From: Microthyrium microscopicum
Lineage: Eukaryota > Ascomycota > Dothideomycetes > Microthyriales > Microthyriaceae
Reading direction: 5' to 3'
Length of the DNA: 64,000 nt
Assembly: GCA_010405405.1 (NCBI GenBank)
Contig: MU004233.1
Span: forward strand, 1,671,706 to 1,735,705
The notes under the pieces are model-generated. The model did not search any database, was not told the origin of the DNA, and saw only the letters and a program-made list of their open reading frames with translations. Both the position numbers and the translations under genes were made by a program. Shown piece by piece: positions 12,264-23,631 of the stretch (positions within the stretch are counted from its first letter, which is position 1; every line of letters starts with the position of its first letter).

Positions 12264-14843
12264 ATGAAGCTTTCCTCTCTTTTAAGCCAAATCGGCTACT
12301 TCGCTGCGCTTTCATGCGCCAGTGTTGTTGAATCAGAAAGCGTCGAACAGGCCACCCAATCGCCAGCAGCTTCCGCATACTGGTTCGAGAACGTAAAGCG
12401 CACTGGAGGCACAACCTTCCGAAACGTCAAGGAATACGGTGCCAAAGGCGATGGTGTCACAGACGATACAGCAGCTATTCAAAAAGCCATTGCCGGACGG
12501 GGCGGCGGAGGAGGATTTTTCTCAACCACCAGGAACCTCGTATACTTCCCAGCAGGAACATACGTAGTCAGCAGCGGTCTGAAAGCCAGCTCGTGGTCCG
12601 TATTCCAAGGAGACCCAATAAATCGACCCGTTATCAAGGCCAGCGCTGGCTTCAGTGGCACTGTCCTCCTTAGAGGTTCCGTTGGAGCAAGCAGTGGTCT
12701 TGCAGACTTTTTCCGCACAGTCAAGGATCTGGTTTTCGATACAACTGCTGTGCCAAGCAGCAAGAGTCTTGCGATCATCCTCTGGTCCCTAAGTCAGGGT
12801 TCGCAGATTCAAAATGTTCTTTTCAAGATGGCGCCCGGAGCTGGCGCCACAGGCCATATCGGAATTCAATCAGTTGGAGCTAATTCCCCAACTTTCCTGA
12901 ATGATTTGGAGTTCCAGGGTGGCCATATTGGCATGTCCATCTCGGATACTCAATATCAGTTCAAGACCATGGTTTTCAAGGGTGAGTATCTCCTGGATTG
13001 CTACGTACATCACTGAAAGCTCACACAAGATAGGTTGCACTATCGGTATCAAGGTGAATCAAATGCTTGTCGGCACTGGACAAAATCTCCACTTCGATGG
13101 AGTGGGCACTGGTGTAGATTCTACTGCTACCGGAACAGCTCACTTCAATTTGATCGACTCGACCGCAAAGAATACTAAGGTTGTTTTTTCTGGTGCAGGC
13201 TCCGCCGTGAACACGGTAGCCCTCCAGAACGTCAAAGTTGATGCAACAGTGCCAGTTGTAAGTCTATTCTCCCAGAAAAAAGCAACTTCAAACACATCAA
13301 GTTGTTCATGAAAGGAGTCAGGAACTAATTCAGACCCTAGACCGTCCGAATTGGTGGCGCCTCCTCCTTAACTGGATCCGTGGCAGCTGGCCAAACCTGG
13401 CTCAAGGGCGGCAAGTACGCAGCAGGTGCAGCAGGTAAATCCGTGTCTCCTGGCGAGCTCATCCCAACTCCCCGTGGAGCAAACCTCGTCGACAGCACCG
13501 GTGCCTTTGTGACCGTAGTCCCACCAACATACAAGGAATTCACCGTTGATCAAGTCATCAACGTCAAGGAATCTGGCGCACGTGGTGATGGCACCAGCGA
13601 CGATACTGCTGCCATCCAAGCAGCGGTCACCGCCGCGGCTGCGAAGGGCTCACTGTTGTTCTTCCCTTTCGGCACCTACATCATCTCAGACACCATCAAG
13701 GTTCCCAAAAACAGTCGATTGGTCGGCGAAGCCTGGACTCAATTGAGAGCCACAGGTGCCAAGTTCGGAAGCATCGGAAGCCCAAGACCTATGATCAAGA
13801 TTGGAGAACCCGGAGATGTTGGTATGTATAACGAACTGGAAGATGTACGTTCTTGACTTTTCTAACTCGATTATTCTCTTAGGTCTTGCGCAAATGAGCA
13901 CTTTCATCCTCGATATCAAGTCCTCCTGCCCTGGCCTCAAGCTTCTTGAAATCAATATGGCCGGTACTAAGCCCGGTGATGTTGGCTTCTACGACATCCA
14001 CTTCCCTCTAAACCAGGGAGGTGTCATTGCTAAATCTGCTGGCTGCACGTCTGCTGGAAACTGTCCTTCAGTTCACGTTTCGGTCCACATGACGCCAACT
14101 TCATCGGTATACTGGGAGAACACTTGGGTATCCGACGCTGGTGGCAGTCAATCCAAGACCGCTAATGGAGGCGGTTTCCTCGTTGAATCTCAAGGTGGAA
14201 CCTGGATTAATGGACTCGGTTCAGGTTAGTAATTGCCCAGGGAGACTACTCAAGAAACTTGAGATTGTCATAATGGAGCAACGAGATCAGCTGCTAATAA
14301 TGATACAGAGCACAGCGCCATGTACCAAATCGCCATTCACAAAGCCAAGGGCGTCTATCTTGGTGTAATGCAATCCGAGTCCGCCTACTGGCAAGTACAA
14401 ACCAAAGCCGCCGTATTCAACCCCGGCTCTTGGGCAAGCGCTCTACTTCCCGGCGAGCCAAACTTCAGCTGGTGCGCAACTGGCGATGGATCTGTAAGTT
14501 CAATTTCTCATATGTAGCGATAACATCAACTAATCTTTCTTTCCTCTAGTGCCGTGTTGGCCTCTACCAGTACGTAACCGACTCCACCGATGTCCATCTC
14601 TATAGCGGTGGCTTCTGGAACTTCCCATGCGCCTCGCCTACTTGCCAGACACACGCCACTGTCTACGCCAACAACACTAAGCTGTTCGTTTGGGGCCAAG
14701 GTGTTATCAATTCAGTCAACATGATTGCAGAGCAGAGGGGCGGAGCGGTCACCGCTGCGGTGCCACGTACGGCTAATGTTGGTTCCAACTTCAATGGACT
14801 TACCCCCAGTGTTTTGGCCGCGTACTTGAGACAGAGTGCTTAA
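12264..14843 (+). CDS. Secreted GH55 exo-beta-1,3-glucanase
   Basis: There are six exons: 12264-12981, 13034-13257, 13341-13821, 13883-14224, 14309-14493 and 14550-14843. All introns are GT-AG, several with CTAAC-type branch sites, and phases close to give 747 aa. ATG 12264 was preferred over an in-frame ATG-like start at 12171 because MKLSSLLSQIGYFAALSCAS is a good signal peptide. The protein has the two-lobed right-handed beta-helix of GH55. The repeat-start motif occurs twice, as NVKEYGAKGDGVTDDTAAI near residue 54 and NVKESGARGDGTSDDTAAI near residue 387. Conserved GTW, NFSWCATGD and SGGFWNF blocks are present. GH55 enzymes release glucose from beta-1,3-glucan, acting in cell-wall remodelling, mycoparasitism or nutrition. 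Length is normal and no defect was seen. Confidence 0.95.
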
Positions 14844-15117
14844 TTCAGTAGCATATCTCCTCAAATACTTTAAAATTTACTCTTTGAATCAATATAGCGA
14901 ATCTTTGAAACAAGATGAAATGAATGTCTTTGAACATGAAGTATTTCTATGAAGAAGTAGAGTCGAACAATTTTCGTTGACTCAGAGGGAAGGTTATGAA
15001 TAAGTCAAGATCAGGTCTTCGTCACTGCAAGATTCTGAGACGAATAACATACACCACGGAAATTATACACCTGTTACAGAATAATGTAACCAGTTCTAAC
15101 TTATGCATAGCACAAAA

Positions 15118-16156
15118 CTAATCATAAAGATCTAAAAGCGCCTCCTCCATCCCTTGACTGTACCGCTGTGCTCCGATCCCCCGACACAGCTCCCATACCT
15201 TCGCACTCGGCCGCCAGTCCTTAACTTGCCAGTAAAGTCTTCGCTTCTCAGGACCAAAGCCACTCTCTCTGTCAAGCCATACATATTCGTGCCCGACTGC
15301 TGCATACTCCACTCCCCAGTCCCACCGCTTAGCGACTTCATCATTGCATTCTTCCAGCTCAGTCAGCAGCGAGGCGAAACCAAGATTTGGCATTGAAATA
15401 TAAGCTCGGGCAAATGCCTCAAGCAGCGCTTCAGCTTTCCGAGTGGGATCAGTGCGGAACTTGAACCAGCTGTAATCGTCCTCGTCGCGGCCGTACTGGG
15501 AATCTGGGTTTTCGGACTCGGAGCTGGTGAAGAGATTTGGGACTGTGTCGCCGTGCATTTCTGCGTCGCTATCGACATCTTCAACTGGATCTTCCGTTGC
15601 TTCAGCTCTTGTCAATGATTTGCACCAACAACTCGTCCATTGCCTTGAATGGTTTATCCGTATCGCCAAATCCACAGATTTTGGGCCAGGCTGTGAGATC
15701 TCCGCCAGCATAGGAGTGGTCAGCCAGACACATCAGTAAATTGAATGCGTATACAGGTCCATTGGCTGGAGCCTCGAGTAAAGTCTTGACGCTAGGAAGG
15801 AGGGTGACGATAGCAGCGGAAAATTCGTCGGCAGTTGGTGAAAACATGCCGAAGTCCATTCCGGGAATTCTCTTTTCTAATTTGTTATACGTTTCGCGGG
15901 CCTTCTTGCAAGTTGTAGCGTAGATCTTGGCATTGGCTTTCTTGCTGGCTTCGACATTGCTGCTATTGCTGTTTTCAATTTTGTTATCGAAGAGCGTATT
16001 TTGCTTCAAAGGAACAGCTCTTTTTTTGGTCGATGTTGTCTTTTTAGAGCTCGTAGCTTTCGTGGTTCGGGGTTTTTTGGCAACTGGTTCTGGAGACTGG
16101 TTCTTCTGATCCTCCACCAGCACTTCCGCATTGACTCGTTTTCTGAGAGTAGGCAT
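15118..16156 (-). CDS. Uncharacterised, probably nuclear protein with unresolved exon junction
   Basis: Two overlapping minus frames clearly belong together. The 5' frame (15602-16156) starts MPTLRKRVNAEVL and has a Lys/Thr/Arg-rich stretch at about residues 27-48, resembling a nuclear signal. A folded region with GPVYAFNLLMCLADHSYAGG follows. The 3' frame (15118 to about 15610) carries an acidic linker and an aromatic C-terminal domain (DYSWFKFRTDP, then RRLYWQVKDWRP). Joining them needs a shift of one base or an intron whose length is 1 modulo 3. The clearest candidate is a 64-nt GTTGTT...GATAG intron ending near 15,560. No donor is strong, so a frameshift or assembly error is also possible. 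The product would be about 330-345 aa. I do not recognise the family and assign no function. Confidence 0.65.
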
Positions 16157-17064
16157 GACTGCTAAGATTTTTCAAAAGTATTCGACAGGATAAGAGGTAA
16201 AAAATGTGGGCAGAGGGAATCTGTTAAGCTGAGAACGCGTCTTTGGTCTGGCGACGTGTTCTGGTCCGGTCATAAAGCCATCTTTTTCAGGGGCTAAGGA
16301 AATTGAAAGACCAACCTCGCAAAATCTTTTAGATGGCCATCAATGCGCGGTCTTCTGGGAATTTTACCTTGCTCCTCAAACCTGACCAATTTCCAGTCGA
16401 CGGGTAGGCTTCAACTAGCTGCCTTTATCAATCCTCGTCCTGTCAAGAGTTGTTCGGAGCTCAGGCGAATGCCCGAACCTGCACAAACAGTCAAGACAGT
16501 CTACCATCGGCAATGGATTTGGGTTCTTGATCATAAATAATTGACACCAGATTGACCATCCAAGTCGATCTAAGCCATTCAGTACGATCTGAAGACGCAG
16601 TGGGATATACCCTGGACTGCTAGAGATGGGGAGGTTCATAACAAATTTGCCCGATACCCAGTCGACAATATACAGCCTGTGAGCAACAGTTCCCAGTAGG
16701 GTTCTCGACAGAAATGCTGATCACTTTCCTCAACTGATATAATCATTTTGTGTATGGGGACATAATAATTATGAAGGCCAGATTGATTGATCAAAAGAAA
16801 CAACTTAACAAGGAGTATATCGTTTGGTGGACAATCTGATACCAGCTGCTCGCGGTTCGTATCAGAGTCCCGTGGCATGAAATGCTACAGCTTTTGGATT
16901 CAGGTGGAATGCCGCTGGAGCATATCAGATTTCGAAGAGCTTGGAGTTTTCATCAGAGTAAGATCTGGTGGCGCCTCATGTATCGTGAATTTTCTGATGT
17001 TAAAGAGTGCGAGCATGGAGATGTTGTTGAACAAGAGATATACTGATCTTTAGGCCTCTAAAAG
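16157..17064. other. Intergenic stretch where the P450 N-terminus is missing
   Basis: No gene was recognised. I read all three plus frames of 16,860-17,064 looking for a P450 N-terminus and saw none. The minus frames near 16,415-16,878 look random. Confidence 0.5.
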
Positions 17065-18012
17065 CTCTTGGACCTGGAAGGCCGCTTTCCGCTCTTCATG
17101 TGGTTTGTTGAGCAGATCCCATTAAAGCCACTTCAGCATTTTTTCAATGGACCAGATCGGCTTTACAAATGTGGCACGGATGCATTCAACAAGTATATCA
17201 ATCTTTTTGGCCGGACTTCAAATCGCAAGGATATAGTTGCCAGAATGCTTGAAAAGCCGGCTAAGGGGGTGGAAGGACTATCGGATTATCTGGTTGCACT
17301 AGAAATCGCCAATTTGACCTTTGCGGCCACTGACACTACATCAGTTGTTCTAACATTCCTATTCTGGGAGCTGGCTCGAAATTCACAATTACAAACGAAA
17401 TTGAGAACTGAATTACAACAAGTGCAAGTTCCAGAGAACTCCAATATACCAAGTCATCAAAGCTTAGTCAAATTGCCACTCCTGAATGCGGTGATTCAGG
17501 AGACAATGCGGAGACATTCGCCAGTTCCAATGGGCCTGCTTCGGCAAGTTCCCCCAGGTGGCCGAAGCATAGCAAACTACTTCATGCCGGGAGAGGTCAG
17601 TGTCTTACTGATTATGATATAACTCGGCATTCTTACTAACCAAATTTTCTAGACTATTGTCTCTATGTCCTCATTGACTGCCCATCGCAATGCGGAACAC
17701 TTCCCTGTCCCTGATTCTTTCATCCCATCGCGCTGGTTATCTGGCAAGTCCGAAAGCGATGCGATGGGCAACGAAGGTCAAGGTGGCACAGAAGCGATGA
17801 AGAAACTGTACATGCCATTCGGAAAAGGCACACATAAATGCGTTGGCCATCTTATGGCCATGCTTAGTATGCGTATTATAGTTGCTACTCTGGTGCTCAA
17901 ATATGAGTTCAAGCTTGGTGAAGATGCCAAAATAGCCGATATGGACTGGGACGACCATTTTCTCATCATTCTGAACCGTGGATGCTTTTTGGATTTGACG
18001 CCTCTAGCATAG
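17065..18012 (+). pseudogene. 5'-truncated cytochrome P450 (C-terminal ~60%)
   Basis: Two segments, 17065-17595 and 17653-18012, join across a 57-nt intron (GTCAGT...ACTAACC...TAG) to give 296 codons ending at a normal stop. P450s are about 500 aa, so roughly 200 N-terminal residues are missing, including the membrane anchor. A stop lies just upstream in frame, and the segment begins at a possible acceptor (AAAAG at 17060-17064). The I-helix FAATDTTSVV, the K-helix ETMR (ExxR) and the heme loop PFGKGTHKCVGH are present. In the heme loop the usual Arg of FxxGxRxCxG is His, although the Cys ligand remains. The sequence resembles the fungal pisatin demethylase/benzoate hydroxylase-like P450 group. 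Truncation plus the altered heme loop suggest a relic. A missed upstream exon or a divergent start is the alternative. Confidence 0.8.
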
Positions 18013-18426
18013 ACTGATCCGAAAAATGTTGGCTTACCACTTCAAAAATCATTAATGAACATATATGACTGTAAAGCTCCGTTCTGATATAATTGGTTTG
18101 ATTGAATAACACTAATCTACAGTTTTTGTTGGGCTGAGATGGACAAGAATTGTTGTAATTCTGTTGAGACACCTTAGAAGGCGGTATCTTGACAGGCCTA
18201 CCTACTAGCCATACCAGTTTCCCGAAACCCAGCATCTGACCATCTCGCACAGTTGCTATTAGAGGTGAGCCCGGGACGATATCTTGTAGAAAGACGACCT
18301 ACCTCTCATTGAATAAAAATGGTTGAGCATGTTGCTGACCATATGAGACGCTTTAAAAAGAACACCTTTCATATGCCTTTTGACTTTTGGCGAACAGAGT
18401 GGGGGATTCGATGAGCTTTCAATCTT
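18013..18426. other. Intergenic, nothing recognised
   Basis: This is the gap between the P450 stop and the 3' end of the small membrane protein gene. I see no gene or repeat in it. Confidence 0.5.
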
Positions 18427-18726
18427 TCAATCGTCGGTGTTGATGGCTGTCATCGTTGGACAAAAGCGAGCACAATTCTTTGCGTTCAGCTCTTGAAAGC
18501 CGCTCTCTGGCTTGATCGCAATGTAGAGGAGATATAGATTCAACGCGAAAACAAGAATCAAAAGGTAGAAGAGGCACTTTGCGCCGCGCGTGTATTGCCT
18601 GAGTTGCTTGACTTCGAAAGCCTCTTTTTCAAAGTATTCTTTAGGCGGAAGTTCCATGGTGAGATAGTAAAGGATAAAGCCGTTGAAGATGAATGATATG
18701 AAGAGGTCCCAGAACAGATCTGACAT
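18427..18726 (-). CDS. Small two-helix membrane protein, hypothetical
   Basis: A single-exon frame of 99 aa starts MSDLFWDLFISFIFNGFILY. Two hydrophobic helices (about residues 6-27 and 51-71) are separated by a charged loop (ELPPKEYFEKEAFEVKQLRQ). The tail is short and polar and contains two cysteines (NCARFCP). Codons favour C in third position (CTC, TTC, ATC), as in the neighbouring real genes, which argues against a chance ORF. I do not recognise a family. It lies between the P450 relic and the secreted cysteine-rich protein. Confidence 0.5.
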   Translation of the reverse strand: MSDLFWDLFISFIFNGFILYYLTMELPPKEYFEKEAFEVKQLRQYTRGAKCLFYLLILVFALNLYLLYIAIKPESGFQELNAKNCARFCPTMTAINTDD

Positions 18727-19028
18727 GGCGCATCGGGGGTTTGAGTGGAATGGTGAAAGGTACCGGTAAGAGGAACAAGTCGTAACACCGAAGAGTGGGA
18801 GGTTTCAAGGAGTGCGGGGAGACTGAATTGCTCCCAATATACATCTTCTCCTCGCCTTATTGGCATATTGACTGGTGCTTATAAAATGATCAGTAGCGCT
18901 GATTACCTCTCGCTGCAAAGCTCCTGTATTCACAACTAGACAATTATCTACCATTGCTAATCGTATTTACATCAGCGCCCCTCCTATCTGATAGCGAGAG
19001 CTTTCTCGTTGAGTTTGAAATTCCAAAT

Positions 19029-19478
19029 CTAAGAGTGGCATTTTCCTCTGACCGCTCCTGGATTGCGTCCCTGGTCTTGGTAGACCTTCTTGCATGTATT
19101 TTCCCAAGGCAAGCCATCGATACCGCCTCCGGACTTGTAGTCATGGCACTGTTCGATATTTAAATAAAGTTTCTAATCGCTCCCAAACTACAAGAACTTA
19201 CAGCATGCTTATCACCACCTGCAACATGTTAGCTGAGATATCAAAAGAAACTAGAACTGGAGACTTACGCCATTCAGTATTGGGCAAGGTTTGACCCCAC
19301 CGTGTACAAGTGTCATGAGAAAGCTTCTCGTTGTGTTTTCCGTCGACATCGCAAGCGCAATACTTGTGCTTGTCGGCAAGGGCACTAGGCAGGTTAATGC
19401 AAGATTTGATGTGCTGGAACATTGGGTACTTTACCCCATAGCAATGAGAGCTGTGACGATAGTCAAGGTGAGCTTCAT
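19029..19478 (-). CDS. Small secreted cysteine-rich protein (effector-like), four exons with a 17-nt micro-exon
   Basis: I assembled this gene by hand. Exons are 19435-19478, 19269-19384, 19202-19218 and 19029-19148. Introns are 50, 50 and 53 nt, all GT-AG (GTAAAG, GTAAGT, GTAAGT donors; ATTAAC and GCTAAC branch-like sites in the first two). Phases close to give 98 aa. The N-terminus MKLTLTIVTALIAMGALA is a textbook signal peptide with an ALA cleavage site, but that site exists only after intron 1 is removed. The mature part of about 80 aa has six cysteines (residues 24, 26, 41, 60, 78, 96), enough for three disulphides, and is rich in Lys, His and Gly. A TTTAAATA box lies at 19591-19598, about 115 bp upstream. 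Size, signal and cysteines match fungal small secreted proteins, some of which are effectors. No specific family was recognised. A mispredicted splice is the main risk. Confidence 0.75.
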
Positions 19479-20384
19479 TCTGACTAATTGCTAGTGATTA
19501 GAGTAGAGAATCGGAATGTAGTAGTGTTTGAAGATGTGATTGATGAGTTTATTGCGTGAATGGTATACACTTCAGGTGCATTGCTTTTACTTTAAATACA
19601 CAAAGGAGCTAAGAAATTCGGGATTCTCACTACCTCTGGTCATACCATTACTCGATCAAGTGCGAAGAATGTTGTATCCATAAACACGCTGAGCCTTGCA
19701 CAATGTGTCAGTGGTTGGATCACAATTGATCAAAGCCATGATAGACACGTAATACGAGATACTCGCCAAGAGCCTGAATCCTAGATAACTTTCACAAAAG
19801 TTTCGGTATTCGACCGTGAATGGCAGATTTATATGTGCCGCAGCATCTCAAGGGACACTGTGCGATATCCGTTGCCTACTTGGCGTAAGCTGCTCGGTGG
19901 GATAGAGTTGCAAAGGGGACAGTTCTGATCCTTTCATGTCCTCTAGGCTGAAACATCTTTGATTTAATGGGGTAATTCTGCGGCGGCGTAGAAGTGTAAG
20001 TAGCCGTGAAGCCCATTAGCAGGTACAAAATCGGAGAAGAAGCAGACACTATTTGAGGAAGGACGGAGTAGGAGGGCTACATATCGATTCTGTATTTTAG
20101 CGGTATGAACCGCCAGAGAGAAGAACAGATTTTATCTACAGCTGTGTGTAAAAAATTCCAAACTAGAGTGAGGCGATGAGGCCAGTTACATGAGTAAGTA
20201 GGTCCCCAATGGTAGTAGCAGGTTATGTAGAATGAACAACCATAAGGCTGAATCGCTAGCTCAGCCTTGCACGTGGTTGTACCTGCCTAATTTAGAGGCA
20301 GGCATATTTCTCCAACTGCATCCTAGATCTGCGTTGATTTTCACGTCAACATCCCAGCTTTCAAGAAAAAGCACGCCTCCAACC
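19479..20384. promoter_or_regulatory. Divergent intergenic region, secreted protein / Hep_59-like gene
   Basis: The minus-side 5' leader of the secreted-protein gene is CA/CT-rich (19,480-19,560) with a TATA-like TTTAAATA at 19591-19598. No gene was recognised in the remainder. Confidence 0.5.
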
Positions 20385-21423
20385 ATGGCAGAGGACGAAA
20401 TGCAAGATATCGAGGCCGAACCGGTCTTTCGAGCCTTCAAGCGTAGAAAGATAGCCCCGACGCGTCCCAGAAGAACCATCAACGACGCCGAAGACGAGAC
20501 CTCCGACAATGCGCCTATCCGCTCACCCACGTCTCCCAAGAAAGCAAACAAGTCTGGGACCCAGCAATCCGACGAGTCCGACAATGGCATCTACAATACC
20601 CTCTCCGCCGCTCTACGTGCGCGCTCGAAAGCCAAACAACGTCGCGGCGGCATCGAAGTCTCAACACCAACCGCCGCACCGTCCAACAATCCCACAACAA
20701 CACAATCCGAAGACACAGAGATGATACCCTCTACTAGAGATACGTTCTCCACGCGCTTCACCCAACAAACCGGCATCATCAAAGATAACATGGACGCCGC
20801 AATGTAAGCACCCTTTCCCTTCTTACCCTCACATTGTTGCCCGACCGGATAACTAACAACGCAGGACGTCCTACATAGACTCCCGCCTCTCCTCAGCGCA
20901 CTCGCACCACCCTGAATCCCCAACCCTCCCAAGCACCAACGACACGATTGTAAATCGCACACGTCCTACAGCACGCGATTACATCAACGCCGCCGTCTCA
21001 GCCGGCCGTATCGCCCAGATCCCCATCGATCCTACACCCCCACAACCCGCCAAACCTCCACCACAACCAGCCCCGGCGCGAAAACCCCGTCTCGGGCCTG
21101 ACGGTAAACCCTGGCGGTCTCGTAAGCACGCAGTCAAATCAGAGGACGCAATAGCCCGCGAAGCGGCAGTAGAAGCAGTAATGGCCGAAGCAAAACTAGA
21201 CGTGTACGAAGCGCCCGACAAGACCATCAAAGACGCAGATTCAGTAATAGCGCGGATACAAGAAGAATATCTAGACGCGCAAGCAGCGCGGCAAGCGGCA
21301 GCAGCAGCACGGAAGAAGACGGCGGATCCAGCTGCCAAGGGGCCGAAACTGGGCGGAGGTAGGAGTGCGAGGGCGGCGGCGTTGAAGGCGGAGGAGGCGG
21401 CAGCTAAGGGACGGAAGAAGTAG
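20385..21423 (+). CDS. Hep_59 (C9orf78/Tls1-like) family protein, probable splicing-associated nuclear factor
   Basis: There are two exons, 20385-20803 and 20865-21423, with a 61-nt intron (GTAAGC...AACTAAC...GCAG); the product is 325 aa. The in-frame ATG at 20385 (MAEDEMQDIEAEPVFRAFKR) was chosen; an upstream in-frame ATG at 20232 would add a non-conserved extension. The N-terminus contains a basic FKRRK and an acidic, Ser-rich low-complexity stretch. The core at about residues 122-147 (TRFTQQTGIIKDNMDAAMTSYID) resembles the conserved 'RF..QTG....KHM..YI' block of the Hep_59 family. The C-terminus is Ala/Lys/Arg-rich with charged helices (AEAKLDVYEAPDKTIKDADS). Family members such as human C9orf78 and fission yeast Tls1 associate with the spliceosome. 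The assignment rests on the core block only and is moderate. Confidence 0.7.
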
Positions 21424-21500
21424 TGTTTGTTCAATGGAGCGTTTATTTCATGAGTTCTATGGATTTCTGTGGGTGATATACAGGAAGGTTGTTGTTGAAT

Positions 21501-23445
21501 CTAAGCTATACCGGCTGCGGCACGGACGCCATCGACGTTTTTTATACCGGCTACATTTCCATCTTGTACGCGCTTGATTGTTAGTGCTGCGATGAGTGCT
21601 GCACCTACTCCACTGCCGTCTTCTGCGGCTACGACTTCGATGGGATCGCCGGCGCCTTTGCCTTGGTTTGCGGGCCAGTCGAGGATTTCTTTGAGGGCCT
21701 GGGCTTGGCGTGCTTTGAAGTGTGGATAGTGTGTGAATACGCTGCCGTCTGCACCAACGTGAGCGGTGGTCCAGTTTTGCTTGGTGCAGATCGCGGCGAT
21801 TCCGCAGGCTGTGAGGCGGGCGGCGCGGGTGCCGATTAATTCGGCGAGACGGCGGATTAGCTCGAGCTCGTGGCGGCTTGGCTTGATGTCCAGGGTGGAG
21901 TGGAAGAGTTCGGCTGTTTCGTCGAGGTTCTCGAATGGGTCGCTAAAATATGGTTAGAATGGGCGGTGATCATCTCAGAACACGCTTACACTTCGATTTT
22001 GCTAAGGAAGCTAGCGTCGAGGCCATATGGTTGGGAAAGCTTGGTGATGGCTTGGTCTTTGAACATGAGACAGTCTGGGTGTTCGTGAAGATCAACAAGA
22101 GTCAGGCGGAAGATCTCGCCTAGATAGAGTCCGGCCACCATCTTTTCAAATGTTTGTTGGCCTGGACGAGGAGAAGCCTTGTCTATGATAATATCATATG
22201 AAGTACGAGGTAACACCTTGTGCTGATTGTCAAATGCTCCCCACTCGCAGTTGATGGCCATTGGAATCTCAGGATCTAGATTGAGATGAGCGATCTTGGG
22301 AATATTGCCACATTTATCCATGTATGCCGCGTTACATCCAGTGCCAAAGATACATCCAATCTGGACTTCGGGATTGGTGTAGGCAGATGCGATGAGAGTT
22401 CCGGTAGTATCGTTGACGAGAGCGGTCAATTTGATGGGCAATTTCTATGAACCATTAGTTGGCCGATGGGCAATGAAGGCATCGATGCTTACACGCTTAG
22501 CAAGAGCCGCTTCGAATTGTGGGACAACATCTTCGCCTTCAACGCCCTTAACATTGAAGCCTTTGGTCCAGCGTTGAAGCACTCCATGGTCAATTGACTC
22601 TTGCGATACTGGATACGAAAAGGTGAAACCTAGAGGTAGTTGACCAAGTTCGTCAATATCGTGGTTTTGTTTGACAAATTTCTCAATGCTGTGGGCCACA
22701 TAGTCCCACAGTTCATTGGCCTCGCCTGATTTCAGCTCTTCTGGTAGACGATACTTGGACTGAGTGATTTCAAAGGCGCCGGCGGCCTCGGGTAGGTTGA
22801 TTTCGCAGATTCTTAAGTTTGTGCCTCCCATGTCGATTGCTAGAAAGGTGCCGGTCTCGTCTCCTTTTGGCTTACCCATACACCAAGTTGGGACCATTGG
22901 CTAGATCACGTCAGATAAAGGAACCTCTTCATGGCAGACGTACTCACGATGTCACCACCCTCAACGGTGAGGCCTTGATTCAGCTCATCGACGAAATGCT
23001 TAGTGATAGCCTTGAGCTGCTCAGTCTCGACAGTAAAGAGCTCTTCCAGACGCTTAATCTGGTCGAGGATGTTATCGGGACAGTCTGCGCGTGAGCCTTG
23101 AGCAAGTCAGTTGATAGCTCTCGACCGAAGATGTAAACAAACTAGTAGCATAGGGGTGGAAGCGTAATAAAGGCATTGCAGAACGATGCATGCAGGTTGT
23201 CAAAGCCGGTTGAGCCAAGATTGAAGAGATAGAAAAGAGTGTATGTGTTTGGGCGGTGGATATGTGCTGGGTGAAAGAGAGGATTGAGATGTAAACAGGG
23301 AAAGAGCGTACGAGATGAGGTGTAGTAGAGCTCCTTCCTCAGCTGGTACGGCAGCACAATGGCACTCAAGCTTGCACTTACCTTTGCGTCCATGTTCAGA
23401 AGACCCTGACATTGGCGTCCTATGTAATGGATTGCCTTCTGTCAT
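21501..23445 (-). CDS. hxk1: Hexokinase
   Basis: There are five exons: 23382-23445, 22948-23096, 22493-22900, 21990-22444 and 21501-21942. All splice sites are GT-AG and phases close to give 505 aa. The first intron is long (285 nt); the others are 47-48 nt. Exon 1 encodes MTEGNPLHRTPMSGSSEHGR, and the K-G-S junction matches the N-terminus of ascomycete hexokinases. Hallmarks are phosphate-1 LAIDMGGTNLR (about 91-101), sugar-binding LGFTFSYPVSQ, GVLQRWTKGF, catalytic VNDTTGTLIASAY, phosphate-2 IGCIFGTGCNAAYM, MAINCEWGAFDN and adenosine GSGVGAALIAAL. The enzyme phosphorylates glucose and fructose at the entry to glycolysis. The pattern matches the main fungal hexokinase better than glucokinase. 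An in-frame ATG 11 codons downstream could also be used. No defects were seen, so a working housekeeping gene lies within about 1 kb of the RIP tract. Confidence 0.95.
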
Positions 23446-23631
23446 CTTCCAAGTACTACTCTTATGGAAAAAGATCTAGTAGTGATAGGCTCTACGCTAA
23501 ATCTTCGAAAAAGATAACCAGACGTCACTGCTGTATATCCGACCGGCAACAAACCAGCTGCTCCTTTGAGCGGGGACTCGGGAATGAAATGTGTTACTGC
23601 TATCTGGTACGTTTACTAGGTCTTATGTTAA

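Noticed and set aside
17000-21500. Secondary-metabolite gene cluster around the P450
   Set aside because: No polyketide synthase, NRPS, terpene cyclase or pathway regulator nearby. The P450 is truncated and its neighbours are unrelated.
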